Assembly: GCF_004799645.1 (NCBI RefSeq)
Contig: NZ_CP031306.1
Span: 620,001 to 684,000, forward strand
Length of the DNA: 64,000 nucleotides
Source: Natronorubrum bangense
Lineage (GTDB): Archaea; Halobacteriota; Halobacteria; Halobacteriales; Natrialbaceae
Reading direction: 5' to 3'
The translations under genes and the position numbers were made by a program. Shown one piece after another: positions 53,321 to 61,631 of the stretch. The notes under the pieces were generated by a model. The model ran no database searches and was not told the origin of the DNA. It was given only the letters and a program-made list of their open reading frames with translations. The first letter of the stretch is position 1. Each line of letters opens with the position of its first letter.

Positions 53321-54130
53321 CTACCCGCCAACGATCGAACCGCCGTTGATGTGCAGCGTCTGTCCGCTCATGTACGAAGCGTCCTCGGAGGCGAGGAAGA
53401 CGTACGCCGGGCCGACCTCGCTGGGTTGCCCCGGACGGCCCATCGGGACGTCCTGTCCGAACTCCGCAACCGCCTCGGGGTCGTAGTCGCCGATCGTCGC
53501 GGGGATCAGCGGTGTCCAGATCGGCCCGGGAGCGACCTGGTTGACGCGGATCCCTCGGGAGCGAGCTGCTGGGACAACGAGCGCGTAAAGGCGACGATCG
53601 CACCTTTCGTCGTCGAGTAGTCGACTAACATCTCGTGGCCCTCGAACGCTGTCACCGAAGTCGTGTTGATGATCGTATCACCGCCCTCGAGATGGGGCAG
53701 GGCCGCCTTGGTCAAGTAGAAGTAGCCGTGAATGTTCGTCGCGAACGTCTCCTCCCACTGGTCGTCGTGGATGTCGGTCAGGTCGGTCTTGACGACCTGA
53801 GCCGCCGCGTTGTTGACCACGATGTTCAGGTCGCCGAACTCGTCTATGACCTCCTCAACGGCGGCCTGACAGAACGCGCTGTCGCGAACGTCGCCCGCGA
53901 TGGTCAGACTCTCTTGACCCTCGTCCTCGTCCAGGTACATGACGGCGACGTCGGCGCCCTCGCGGGCGAAGTGGACCGCGGCGGCCCGCCCGATCCCGCT
54001 ATCGCCGCCAGTGACAAGCGCGACCTTCCCCTCGAGCTTGCCGCTGCCTTCGTACTCATCGCGGATAAACTCGGCAGGGGGCTTCATCTCGCTCTCGAGA
54101 CCGGGCTGGCGGTCCTGGTACGACGACGTA
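53321..54130 (-). pseudogene. Short-chain dehydrogenase/reductase, multiply broken
   Basis: Classical SDR: GKVALVTGGDSGIGRA (Rossmann), VVNNAAAQ, active site YSTTK (YxxxK). Three lesions are visible: (1) one nucleotide is missing near 53552-53554 (CCC where CCCC keeps frame), so the end GIRVNQVAPGPIWTPLIPAT, MSGQTLHINGGSIVG is in another frame down to a stop at 53321; (2) about 12 residues seem lost after YLDED; (3) the N-terminus is cut at QDRQPGLESEM, where the toxin cassette begins. It resembles ~290-aa stress-type SDRs. Confidence 0.8.
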
Positions 54131-54553
54131 ATGGAAACAACTGTAGTAGCGCGAGAGGTGCGGTCTGACGGAACTACTAATGTTCTTTGGCTTTCGAAGG
54201 GTACCGATGAGTATGGCCAGCAGCACATCATAAAACGGCATGCAACAGGAGAGATCACCCGTGATGTCGACACGGATTTCTATCCAGTTGGAGGAACTGT
54301 TGAAAAGAGTGGGACTCAACATAGTCTCCCGAATAATATAGATATTAGTGAAATAGACGACATGATTTATGCAGGGATCAAGCAAGGGACTCGTGACCCA
54401 AACGACCCAGCTGCACTCGTATATAACCCGTCTAACCACGGATTTGAGCAGTCGGGTATTACAGAGATGCGGATCGTTTCCTTCAGCACCGAGGAGGGAA
54501 TTACGACTGCATATCCTGTTGACGGTCCCGACGTAGTAACGGTTCCTGGATAA
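54131..54553 (+). CDS. Detached toxin tail 1 (polymorphic toxin C-terminal module)
   Basis: 140 aa. Aligns along its length with the protein at 56405: METTVVAREVRSDGTTNV vs LETQLIAKRGDNVESVRW; QHIIKRHATGEI vs THINGRHIEGTI; FYPVGGTV vs FFPVGQTV; GTRDPND vs GTRKPDG. The HIxxRH core and FPVG are suggestive of the BECR-type ribonuclease toxins (EndoU/barnase/colicin-D/RelE-like), but I cannot prove this. There is no secretion or N-terminal part; it is an orphan tail, joined to the broken SDR gene. The next gene is the likely immunity. Confidence 0.6.
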   Translation: METTVVAREVRSDGTTNVLWLSKGTDEYGQQHIIKRHATGEITRDVDTDFYPVGGTVEKSGTQHSLPNNIDISEIDDMIYAGIKQGTRDPNDPAALVYNPSNHGFEQSGITEMRIVSFSTEEGITTAYPVDGPDVVTVPG

Positions 54554-54601
54554 TCCCCTAATCCACCACCAAATTTATATCCTTAAGTGTTTTCTTAAAT
54601 T

Positions 54602-55108
54602 ATGGGTTCGGACACGCACGATTCATTTAATATTGATTGTGAAATCGACTCGATATCTTCTGATGATCTCATAATGGGAAATAAGGTTCGCTCTCGAATT
54701 CGTATTTTCGTAGATTCTATTTGTCTGACTGACCCTAACGGTGAATACACCGTAGGCGATTTTCTTCCGCACAATTGTACGAAATTACTCCGGGGTATCG
54801 AACCTCTCGTAAACGACCGTCCACATCGTGTCCCATTTACTGATACGGTCTGTGACTTACAATTTGAACCAGTAGGTGAAGATACTATTTTGGTGAATGC
54901 CTATCGCGCGGACGGAACATCACGAAATCCGAACGTTCCTCGAGACGGAATCAACGTGGAAAAAGGCTCTGTCATCGATGAAATCGTTCGTTCCAGTCGC
55001 AGCATTCAGTCGCGTTTCGAGGAGATCAATAGTATTAAATCTGATAAGAATCACCAGGAGTTTATCAACTTATTATCGGACATTCAAAATGTTCGCGACC
55101 CTTACTGA
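54602..55108 (+). CDS. Putative immunity protein 1
   Basis: 168 aa. Beta-rich first half (SFNIDCEIDSISSDDLIMGN), then IEPLVNDRPHRVPF, TILVNAYRADGTSRNPN, then a helical end (VIDEIVRSSRSIQSRFEEI). The order of elements resembles the proteins at 56832 and 59306, each directly after a homologous toxin tail, so I place all three in one divergent immunity family. Confidence 0.55.
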   Translation: MGSDTHDSFNIDCEIDSISSDDLIMGNKVRSRIRIFVDSICLTDPNGEYTVGDFLPHNCTKLLRGIEPLVNDRPHRVPFTDTVCDLQFEPVGEDTILVNAYRADGTSRNPNVPRDGINVEKGSVIDEIVRSSRSIQSRFEEINSIKSDKNHQEFINLLSDIQNVRDPY

Positions 55109-55294
55109 AAACACTGCAAATGCTTGAATCTCTATCGGAACAAGAGATACCAACGTTAGATTGCCACATTGTGGAGTGTTACAAAGGCTGTTAACCACGA
55201 TCTCGTTAATATAGAAATTCTAACACCAGTATCTTATGAAACTTCAATAGCTAGTTGATTCTGGGACAGAAATTTGATCGTGTCGCAAAGCGGT

Positions 55295-55450
55295 CTAGAG
55301 TTTGCCTCTGGTAGTCTCAATTGAGAGGGCACAGCTCATTGCTATTTCGCCCGATCGCCGAAACCATTCGTCCAAGAACGATCGGTAGTAATCTATATTT
55401 GCGTACTTCACGAGCCGAAGTTGGAGCAACGCCTCTAATCCCTCCGCTGT
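55295..55450 (-). pseudogene. Transposase C-terminal remnant
   Basis: About 50 residues on the minus strand read EALLQLRLVKYANIDYYRSF, LDEWFRRSGEIAMSCALSIE, TTRGKL, then stop. This is the kind of C-terminus seen in some haloarchaeal transposases (QLRLVRYA...FLxRS). An in-frame stop lies just upstream, so only a fragment remains. The rest of 55109-55496 has no gene. Confidence 0.35.
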
Positions 55451-55496
55451 CTATCTCATCCACTAACTCTCGTATCAGGGCTGGTGCGAGGGGCAC

Positions 55497-56038
55497 TTGA
55501 CGTTCGTCATCGACTCCAAGGAAGCACTGAAAGAGATTTCGAGTGCCGACGACCTCCGCAGAGCGCTCGACAATGCTGGCGACAACTTCGACGCTGCACA
55601 GGGGCTTCGCCAGATCGACGGCCCGGAGACGAAAACGGGCCAGATCACCGATCGTGAATCGCTGACGGAGGGAATCCGAATATCGACGCGCCAGCAGTCA
55701 CGCGGCAGTTTCGCGAGGAGCATGATATCCAAATCGGTGGTGAAATACAGCAGGTGCTCGGTGAACTGGAAAGACTGCGTCACATCGACGAGCTCTCGGC
55801 GAGTAAGCAGGCGACGCTGGGCGCACGGATCTCGAAGAGTTCGGATCCGAGCGCGGCACGGACGTTCGTCACTGAACTGGACGATGTAGGCGACGTTCGG
55901 TTCTTCTTGAATCAAGACCGGGCGACACAGTACAAATCAATCTACCTTCTTCGGAATAAGGAGACCCTCCGATTAGTCGATGATTCGGTTACCCCACAAG
56001 ATCTACAGACGGAGCAGGGCGAGTGCCCCGGGGCTTGA
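55497..56038 (+). pseudogene. Polymorphic-toxin linker module, frameshifted
   Basis: First frame: SKEALKEISSADDLRRALDN, then AGDNFDAAQGLRQIDGPETK, to LTEG. After one lost nucleotide at ~55669-55673 the next frame continues NPNIDAPAVTRQFREEHDIQ, GELERLRHIDELSASKQ, RATQYKSIYLLRNKETLRLV, ending QDLQTEQGECPGA. The last part occurs again at 59822 (TLWLVDNSVSPQDLQAEQ). This looks like the region in front of the toxin tail in a full-length toxin whose N-terminus is missing. Confidence 0.55.
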
Positions 56039-56043
56039 CCCCG
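56029..56043 (+). repeat. Hairpin at cassette junction (left)
   Basis: CGGGG CTTGA CCCCG just at the stop of the linker module. Near-copies lie at 56353-56373 and 59888-59910. Confidence 0.45.
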
Positions 56044-56045
56044 AG

Positions 56046-56354
56046 GGTGAAGCCCGTCGAAGGATATATCAAACCACGTGATCCAACAAGGGATAACGAC
56101 CGTGACGGATATTGAAGACCTCAATATGAAGCGGTCGTCCGAATGGTTTGGAAATGCGACTCCTCTCAACATCCTGCCGCTATGGTGGGTGCGACGGGAG
56201 TTGTCGGGTCGTGGTGGAGCGACCGACTCCCATGGACACAGCGAGTGTTCGGGTGTTAATTCCAGCTGACCCCAATCGGGGAAGGTCGGGAGGAATTAAA
56301 TTCGCCTGCGTCCGTTCGTCCGTTTCTGGACGGCACAGACAAAACGGTGAAGCC
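56046..56354 (+). mobile_element. ~291-bp insert bounded by 9-bp direct repeats
   Basis: GGTGAAGCC occurs exactly at 56046-56054 and 56346-56354, 300 bp apart, like a target-site duplication. Inside is a long hairpin with arms TTAATTCC (56256-56263) and GGAATTAA (56292-56299). No convincing gene (a frame with KRSSEWFGNATPLNILPLWW is open). Outer sides carry the related hairpins. The copy at 59822-59985 lacks the insert. Confidence 0.45.
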
Positions 56355-56404
56355 TCGGGGCTTGCCCCCGAGGTACTTCACTACACATTCAGGAGAACGG
56401 GAAC

Positions 56405-56842
56405 TTGCTCGAGACGCAACTGATCGCCAAACGCGGCGACAACGTCGAGAGCGTCCGGTGGATGGAACTCGGCGATGCAGATGCCGGGATGACTCACATC
56501 AACGGACGACACATCGAGGGAACTATTGATCTCGACTCCGCACAAATTACGTCGTTCTTCCCCGTTGGTCAAACGGTGAAAGGGAGACAGTTGCCTGCAA
56601 CAATGTCGCAACAACAAGTCTACGATGAAATATACAGGGCTCTCAAAGAAGGGACACGAAAGCCCGACGGCGGCGAGTACAAATACGTCCACTCACCGGA
56701 CCAGTCGACTGGAATCTCTGAAATAACGATAAAAATGAGCGGAAATAATGTGACATCGTCACTACCCGAGGACGGACCCGCGGTAAAGAAGTGGGTTCCT
56801 AACCTCAACGAAGGACAAGGAGGATGGTTAGATGAGCGATAA
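56405..56842 (+). CDS. Detached toxin tail 2 (polymorphic toxin C-terminal module)
   Basis: 145 aa, start TTG 56405 in a frame that is open just before (ENGNLLETQLIAKRG). Homologous to the tail at 54131 (HINGRHIEG, FFPVGQTV, GTRKPDG) and, at its end, to the 59187 fragment (EDGPAVKKWVPNLNEGQGGW vs SGSAVKRWVSDLNDGQGGF). No N-terminal part or translation signal of its own is apparent, so it may be expressed only after recombination onto a longer toxin. It overlaps the immunity gene by 11 nt. Confidence 0.65.
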   Translation: MLETQLIAKRGDNVESVRWMELGDADAGMTHINGRHIEGTIDLDSAQITSFFPVGQTVKGRQLPATMSQQQVYDEIYRALKEGTRKPDGGEYKYVHSPDQSTGISEITIKMSGNNVTSSLPEDGPAVKKWVPNLNEGQGGWLDER

Positions 56843-57356
56843 TCCAGACCGGTCAACGGTACGAATTGATGTCGCATACGATGAGTCGATCGACCAGCAG
56901 CTCCGGGAGGGCTCCGCTTATCCACGCGGCCCACTGACGATCCAGGGTACAGAGGCGGAAATCCCCGCAAGCGGCGCGATTATCGACTACCTCCCGACCT
57001 TCTTCCACGGGGGACTCACTGGGGTCATCCACCTCCTCGGCGGCGAGCCGTACCTACTCGACTCAGACGACAGTTCCGTGCTCGCGCTTGAGCCTGAGGA
57101 AGCCGACAAGATCCGGATTACACTCTGCTATACCCGCGCAGCAGGATTACACTCGAAGCAACGGACAGGCGACGAGCCGACAATGGTTGTCGACCGAATG
57201 GCGCTCGTGGGAGAACTGCTCCGCGCGGCAAATGAGTTCCACGAACGCGCGATGAGAATAAATGAGCAGCTTGCCGACGAACTGGCCGAGTTCGAACGCT
57301 ATCTCCGTGCAACTGAGCGTGTCGTCGACAAGTTAGATTCGCCGGTGGACCCGTAG
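56832..57356 (+). CDS. Putative immunity protein 2
   Basis: 174 aa. VRIDVAYDESIDQQLREGSA, then IIDYLPTFFHGGLTGVIHLL, IRITLCYTRAAGLHSKQ, then a long helix (LLRAANEFHERAMRINEQLA). Same plan as the proteins at 54602 and 59306. An overlapping start with the toxin tail supports a toxin/immunity pair. Confidence 0.6.
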   Translation: MSDNPDRSTVRIDVAYDESIDQQLREGSAYPRGPLTIQGTEAEIPASGAIIDYLPTFFHGGLTGVIHLLGGEPYLLDSDDSSVLALEPEEADKIRITLCYTRAAGLHSKQRTGDEPTMVVDRMALVGELLRAANEFHERAMRINEQLADELAEFERYLRATERVVDKLDSPVDP

Positions 57357-57377
57357 TAGTCGGATCAATACCGGAGG

Positions 57378-57851
57378 ATGTGGTCCACACGGCCATGCGA
57401 CGATGTCCAGAACGACGTATATGAGTTGATCTCGGGTAGACCACCGGCAGATACGTTCTTGAAGAGTAATTTGAAAGGAGAAGTTGGAGCAGTCACCACC
57501 GCCAAGAAGGCCACAGACGGTGGAAAAACGGTTCGGAAAATGGATGATGACATAGAAACACCGAAAGGAAACACCGACATCGATGTCAAGTTGAGTGACG
57601 GAACGGCGATCGAGGTGAAAAACTTCGATTATGCCGACGTCACGAACCGTCCGCAGTTCATGATCGACGATGAAGTCTCGAAGCTTACGGCAAAGCTGGA
57701 GAAGTATTCCGTTGAGAGCGACTCAGTAGTGGTAGCGACGAGAGGAAACCCAGAGTCGGCGGAAATCCCACAACGAGCCCTGAACGATGCGGACATCAGC
57801 GATGGAACGACTGTCGAGTTCAAAAATATTGAAGATATAGACCAGTTATAA
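57378..57851 (+). CDS. PD-(D/E)XK nuclease-type toxin module
   Basis: 157 aa. NLKGEVGAVTTAKKATDGGK, then NTDIDVKLSDGTAIEVKNFD: an Asp followed by ExK with a conserved Glu in the first helix, the arrangement of restriction-endonuclease-like toxins. The start lacks a family N-terminus, so it is another detached tail (DVYELISGRPPADTFL is likely the junction). The following 404-aa gene is probably its immunity. Confidence 0.6.
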   Translation: MWSTRPCDDVQNDVYELISGRPPADTFLKSNLKGEVGAVTTAKKATDGGKTVRKMDDDIETPKGNTDIDVKLSDGTAIEVKNFDYADVTNRPQFMIDDEVSKLTAKLEKYSVESDSVVVATRGNPESAEIPQRALNDADISDGTTVEFKNIEDIDQL

Positions 57852-57910
57852 AATACAGCCAGTAAAACGATCGCAAAATTCAAAAGTATTTGACGCCCAT
57901 TTGCATTGGT

Positions 57911-59125
57911 ATGATTGACGGATATCAAATCTGTTTTCTATCCGACAGACTGACAAACTCTCAGTTGGAACAGTCTGTCGAAAAAATCATACAGCACGGG
58001 CTGGAATTAGATCCCGACCAGCTGGACGGTACCGACGTTTCACCGAAACAAAGCGTACAGGAAGTGCTATCGTCGAACGATCAAAATATTGTTAGCTTCG
58101 AATATGATGCGTATACGACGGTTCGGGTATGGCGTGATCCCGACGACACCTCAGCGTGGACCAATCCGGAACTGATGCTGTCACTTAGCATCGATGGAAC
58201 TGCTGGCTTCGAAAACGAAGCCGACATCGTTGAAGACAGATTTGATATCTTACTCGACATCGTCGCTGATATCGTTCCGGTTGTCAAACCGGAATACTGT
58301 TGGGGAATGCTCCCCCACAATCACGAGCACGCGGTTCAGTATCAGCCGACTGAACGGCCGATCGTTGAACACATTGATAGTCTTTCGTGGATCTCTGTTT
58401 TCGGCCCCACACTGGTAGCTGATCTCGGAGGGCGCGATCGAGTTCTTTCTACACCTGCGGCCCGCGTCGAAGAGTTAGAGACTGGCCATATACTCGTCGT
58501 AAAAACTGCGGATTTCTTTGATTACAATTTTGATGGCGACGCGATCGATCAATACCTTCTGGAAGGCACACCGTTGGCAGAGATTGAGGCCGAAGCTTCC
58601 ACCAGTGACTCACAAGTGAGCGGAGAGACAATCGCGTTCGACGATCCGTTCCGCGACTTCGAGCCGGGAGATATCGGAGCCGACGTCGTTGTTGAAAAAG
58701 ACGCGGTCGGAGGCGAAATCTCCAACGGTGATCTTCACCTTCGGAGGGTGAGGGTGGACGAGAACAGTCATCTTCGGGATGTCAAAACGAACGAGTTCGC
58801 TCGTCGTCTCTACGGTCCAGACGGCCAAATTGGCACCCTTCCATCCGATATAACAACCGATGAAGAACAGTTCTCACCGCTCGCTCTCAATGGCGTCCCG
58901 GTCGAATTTGTCCGACTTACCGTTCCCGATGGAGAGAATGTGATAACGAAGTGTATGGCCCTCGATGTCGATGTCAACAAATTCGAGTTTCTCGTCCGTC
59001 TCAGTACCTCAGTTCTGGATAACGGGTACGATCAAGCGGACATCGCTGCTACGGAAAGCCTTCTCGATTCGATTGACTCTCTCGAGGACCAAGCGAATAT
59101 TGACCAACTTATTCGACAGCTTTGA
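57911..59125 (+). CDS. Putative immunity protein (Imm52-like first half)
   Basis: 404 aa from ATG 57911. The first ~220 residues (SLSWISVFGPTLVADLGGRD, VLSTPAARVEELETGHILVV) resemble the Imm52 type; the second half (NGDLHLRRVRVDENSHLRDV, FVRLTVPDGENVITKCMALD) may be a further domain. Position after the nuclease module supports immunity. It ends next to a hairpin at 59135. Confidence 0.5.
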   Translation: MIDGYQICFLSDRLTNSQLEQSVEKIIQHGLELDPDQLDGTDVSPKQSVQEVLSSNDQNIVSFEYDAYTTVRVWRDPDDTSAWTNPELMLSLSIDGTAGFENEADIVEDRFDILLDIVADIVPVVKPEYCWGMLPHNHEHAVQYQPTERPIVEHIDSLSWISVFGPTLVADLGGRDRVLSTPAARVEELETGHILVVKTADFFDYNFDGDAIDQYLLEGTPLAEIEAEASTSDSQVSGETIAFDDPFRDFEPGDIGADVVVEKDAVGGEISNGDLHLRRVRVDENSHLRDVKTNEFARRLYGPDGQIGTLPSDITTDEEQFSPLALNGVPVEFVRLTVPDGENVITKCMALDVDVNKFEFLVRLSTSVLDNGYDQADIAATESLLDSIDSLEDQANIDQLIRQL

Positions 59126-59134
59126 GGTCAACAA

Positions 59135-59155
59135 CCCCGACCTCAAGGGTCGGGG
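59135..59155 (+). repeat. Solitary IS200/IS605-type hairpin
   Basis: CCCCGACC TCAAG GGTCGGGG (8-bp stem) followed by TATCC, 10 nt after the stop of the immunity gene. Resembles transposon right-end hairpins. Confidence 0.45.
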
Positions 59156-59186
59156 TATCCGCCTCGACCGCCGATGAATCGACGAC

Positions 59187-59309
59187 ATGCAGGTCTTAGT
59201 GCTATCAGATGGAACTATTGAGACTGCTTATCCGAACTCTGGAAGTGCGGTAAAGAGATGGGTGTCCGACCTAAATGATGGACAAGGAGGTTTTGTCGAT
59301 ACAACATGA
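59187..59309 (+). pseudogene. Toxin tail 3, only the last ~40 residues
   Basis: MQVLVLSDGTIETAYPNSGS then AVKRWVSDLNDGQGGFVD lines up with the C-terminal ends of tails 1 (EEGITTAYPVDGP) and 2 (EDGPAVKKWVPNLNEGQGGW). The stop overlaps the next gene's ATG by 4 nt (ATGA). A remnant cut by the element whose hairpin is at 59135. Confidence 0.6.
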
Positions 59310-59821
59310 CTTCTCCTGACCAACATACTAACGTGGAAATGAAATTCCACTACGATCAACAATACCGAGAACAGGTTTCCAAGGGTAATCCCGACCGTTG
59401 GATAGATATGTCATTGTCAGCTATTGGTGAAGACATCTATGGTGGTTCACGTGGTGTTGTGACGGGTTCTGCCTGTATCATCGTGCTTGATTTGTTGGAT
59501 TCCATAGAAGGACTTCGTTCTAATGATAGGGGGATCATCACTTTTGATGATGGACCTTCGTGGTTATCGATCGCTAAGTGCGATGAGAGCACTGTCGAAA
59601 TCGCAGCCTGCCACACATTGAAAGGTGCAAAAAGTCCGAAGAATCGATTAGACATTTCCCAGACTATAGTAGTGACACAACAGGCTTGGGAAGAAGCAGT
59701 CCTTGAGCTCTCTCGAAAATTCTATGGCAAAGTCACAGATATAAATCCCCATATCCGAAATGACGAGATAATCGAACAAATACGCGAGAAAATCAATACC
59801 CTAACTGGGAGTGGAGAATAA
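59306..59821 (+). CDS. Putative immunity protein 3
   Basis: 171 aa. NVEMKFHYDQQYREQVSKGN, then VLDLLDSIEGLRSNDRGIIT, VEIAACHTLKGAKSPKNRLD, then a helical end (WEEAVLELSRKFYGK). Third member of the divergent family at 54602 and 56832, again right behind a homologous toxin end. Confidence 0.55.
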   Translation: MTSPDQHTNVEMKFHYDQQYREQVSKGNPDRWIDMSLSAIGEDIYGGSRGVVTGSACIIVLDLLDSIEGLRSNDRGIITFDDGPSWLSIAKCDESTVEIAACHTLKGAKSPKNRLDISQTIVVTQQAWEEAVLELSRKFYGKVTDINPHIRNDEIIEQIREKINTLTGSGE

Positions 59822-59990
59822 GTAGACCCTCTGGTTAGTCGATAATTCGGTTAGCCCACAGGATCTACAGGCGGAGCAGGCCGAGTGCCTCGAGGCTTGA
59901 CCCCGAGGCGGTTCACTACGTATTCAGGAGAACGAGAACTTGCTCGAGACGCAACTGATCGCCAAACGCGGCGACGACGTCGGCAAGTCA
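59822..59990 (+). repeat. Cassette-junction repeat without insert
   Basis: Contains TLWLVDNSVSPQDLQAEQ (as at 55960-56038), a hairpin GCCTCGAGG/CCCCGAGGC-like (59888-59910), GGTTCACTACGTATTCAGG and ENLLETQLIAKRGDDVG (as at 56395-56450), then unrelated sequence. It is the uninterrupted form of the junction seen at 55960-56450. Confidence 0.6.
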
Positions 59991-60024
59991 GCCTCAACTG
60001 GCAGTCGATGGGCACAGCGCTAGA

Positions 60025-60321
60025 ATGAAGGAGGACTTGGACAGAGCTGTGAGGTCCGCTACGAGCACCTCCAAGCGGACGCTCGAGATACTGCGTGGAC
60101 GCGGCCGAGGATCGGCACTGATGCTCAAGCAAATCGATCACCGCGGCAAGCACTTCATGATCAGTGACGAGAACAGCGTTGACAACGTCGCTCGTGAACG
60201 GTGTCGGCGAGCCGAACTGCTCGAACGGCAGGCTCAGCGAGAGCTCCGTGAACTCGAGTGTGCAAAAGCAGTCGCTGGACCAGATGGTACAAATCTTGAT
60301 ATTGTGGTGATCGACCGGTGA
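60025..60321 (+). CDS. Hypothetical protein beside the toxin region
   Basis: 98 aa. Charged and helical (RRAELLERQAQRELRELECA), ending GTNLDIVVIDR. A piece of its end recurs at 52297. Unlike most proteins here it is basic. Function unknown. Confidence 0.4.
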   Translation: MKEDLDRAVRSATSTSKRTLEILRGRGRGSALMLKQIDHRGKHFMISDENSVDNVARERCRRAELLERQAQRELRELECAKAVAGPDGTNLDIVVIDR

Positions 60322-60556
60322 CACGGAACGTTGTGGACCGAGAGACACACCGTATTTCCTGAAAAATAGCTCAAATAGAGATCAGCTGTAAGCAGCGAGG
60401 AAACTCTCTTTAGACGATGTCGACTTGGCAGCAGAAGAGAGTCTTCGGGAGGGGGTATCAGAGTGTAAATCGGTAATATCGGCCAAGAGACGGCTAATCC
60501 GTGGATAAGAGCATTGAGTATCAGTTTGTCAAGCTCGCTTCCAGACACCGTGGCAG

Positions 60557-60682
60557 ATGGGCAATAATCAATTCGCCCCTGAAGGCAAGGGCAGTGACGT
60601 CGAGTTGAAAATTCGTCTCGGTCAGCTAACCGCGGTTGAGAGAAGCCGAGTCCACTGGCAAACTCTGGATTTCCGTGAGTAA
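60557..60682 (+). CDS. Tiny hypothetical protein
   Basis: 41 aa: MGNNQFAPEGKGSDVELKIR, then LGQLTAVERSRVHWQTL. Not recognised; could be spurious. Confidence 0.25.
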   Translation: MGNNQFAPEGKGSDVELKIRLGQLTAVERSRVHWQTLDFRE

Positions 60683-60727
60683 AGGAATTGGCGCCTGAAC
60701 GAAAGTATCGAAGTATAACGAGTCGTG

Positions 60728-61012
60728 CTACTTGAATCGTTCCGTGATCTGACTCAACCGGTTGTCATCACCAACTTTGTCGATCACGAGATCAGGATCA
60801 ACCGAAAGGCTGTACATATTCGTCATTCCACGTCCACGCCCACGGCCGCGACGGTCACCCTCAAAAACATTCTTATGTGTTAAATAATTGAAATTATTTC
60901 TGAAGGTGCCCTGCTGGTAAGTGTCGGCCCCAATTTCTTTCGTAAACCGCTTGTATCGACGATAGAGTTGTGTTGTCCCCTTGCACCCAGAGGAAACGCG
61001 CAACCAGAACAT
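60728..61012 (-). pseudogene. Orc1/Cdc6-type initiator, C-terminal winged-helix fragment
   Basis: 94 aa. TTQLYRRYKRFTKEIGADTY, RNNFNYLTHKNVFEGDRRGR, then GRGRGMTNMYSLSVDPDLVI is the pattern of the C-terminal winged helix of haloarchaeal Orc1/Cdc6 initiators, with the Gly/Arg-rich wing. The AAA+ part is missing; the homologous frame ends close to the hairpin at 61026, suggesting truncation by a transposon end. Confidence 0.55.
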
Positions 61013-61025
61013 CCACTTCGTGGAT

Positions 61026-61047
61026 TCCCGCGTCTTTAGGCGCGGGA
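61026..61047 (+). repeat. Solitary IS200/IS605-type hairpin at Orc1 truncation
   Basis: TCCCGCG and CGCGGGA flank TCTTTAGG, followed by GAATGTCAATT. Resembles right-end hairpins of haloarchaeal IS200/IS605 elements. Confidence 0.45.
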
Positions 61048-61147
61048 GAATGTCAATTTATTTGTTGTTCCCTGATCTTCAACTCCTCGAGTCCGCGGAC
61101 GAAAGCGGTTCGGCGGGCCTACGACGACGAGTTTGGACCTCTCGTAC

Positions 61148-61156
61148 TATATAAAA
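61148..61156 (+). promoter_or_regulatory. TATA box of the phosphatase/MFS operon
   Basis: TATATAAAA with a preceding C, 35-43 nt before ATG 61191. It implies a transcription start near 61175-61180 and a short leader. Confidence 0.6.
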
Positions 61157-61190
61157 GAACCCATTTATTCTCGAGCCGTGATGTAAGCCT

Positions 61191-61619
61191 ATGATCAAAA
61201 TAGCGTTCGTCTGTGTCGGGAACGCTGGCCGCAGTCAGATGGCGACCGCGTTCGCCGAACAACTGCAAAGCCAGCGGCAACTCGAGGATAGAGTCTCTAT
61301 TGTTACTGGTGGAATCGATCCTCATGATCACGTTCACGAGGACGTGATTACGGTGCTCGACGAGGTAGGGGTTGACATCGCCGATCGGAAACCACGCGAA
61401 GTCACGGAAGATGACGTTGCTGACGCTGAATACGTTGTCACGATGGGGTGTTTGATCGACGAATTTGCCCCCGATGACTGGGATGGGACAACAGAGACGT
61501 GGGAACTTGACCATCCTGGGGGTGACAATTTGGACGCTGTTCGATCTCAACGCGATGAGATTCAACAGCGTGTTGAGGACTTTTTTGATCGGATCGAACT
61601 ATCTGACACGCAACAATAA
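61191..61619 (+). CDS. LMW phosphatase/arsenate reductase-like protein
   Basis: 142 aa. The active-site loop is FVCVGNAGRSQMA, i.e. C8-x5-R14-S15, and the general acid is in ELDHPGGDNL. It belongs to the low-molecular-weight tyrosine phosphatase/ArsC fold; arsenate reductases of this fold need further Cys residues, and only one other (in GCLID) is seen, so the substrate is open. It lies 12 nt before the MFS transporter gene. Confidence 0.8.
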   Translation: MIKIAFVCVGNAGRSQMATAFAEQLQSQRQLEDRVSIVTGGIDPHDHVHEDVITVLDEVGVDIADRKPREVTEDDVADAEYVVTMGCLIDEFAPDDWDGTTETWELDHPGGDNLDAVRSQRDEIQQRVEDFFDRIELSDTQQ

Positions 61620-61631
61620 GCGGACCCACCA

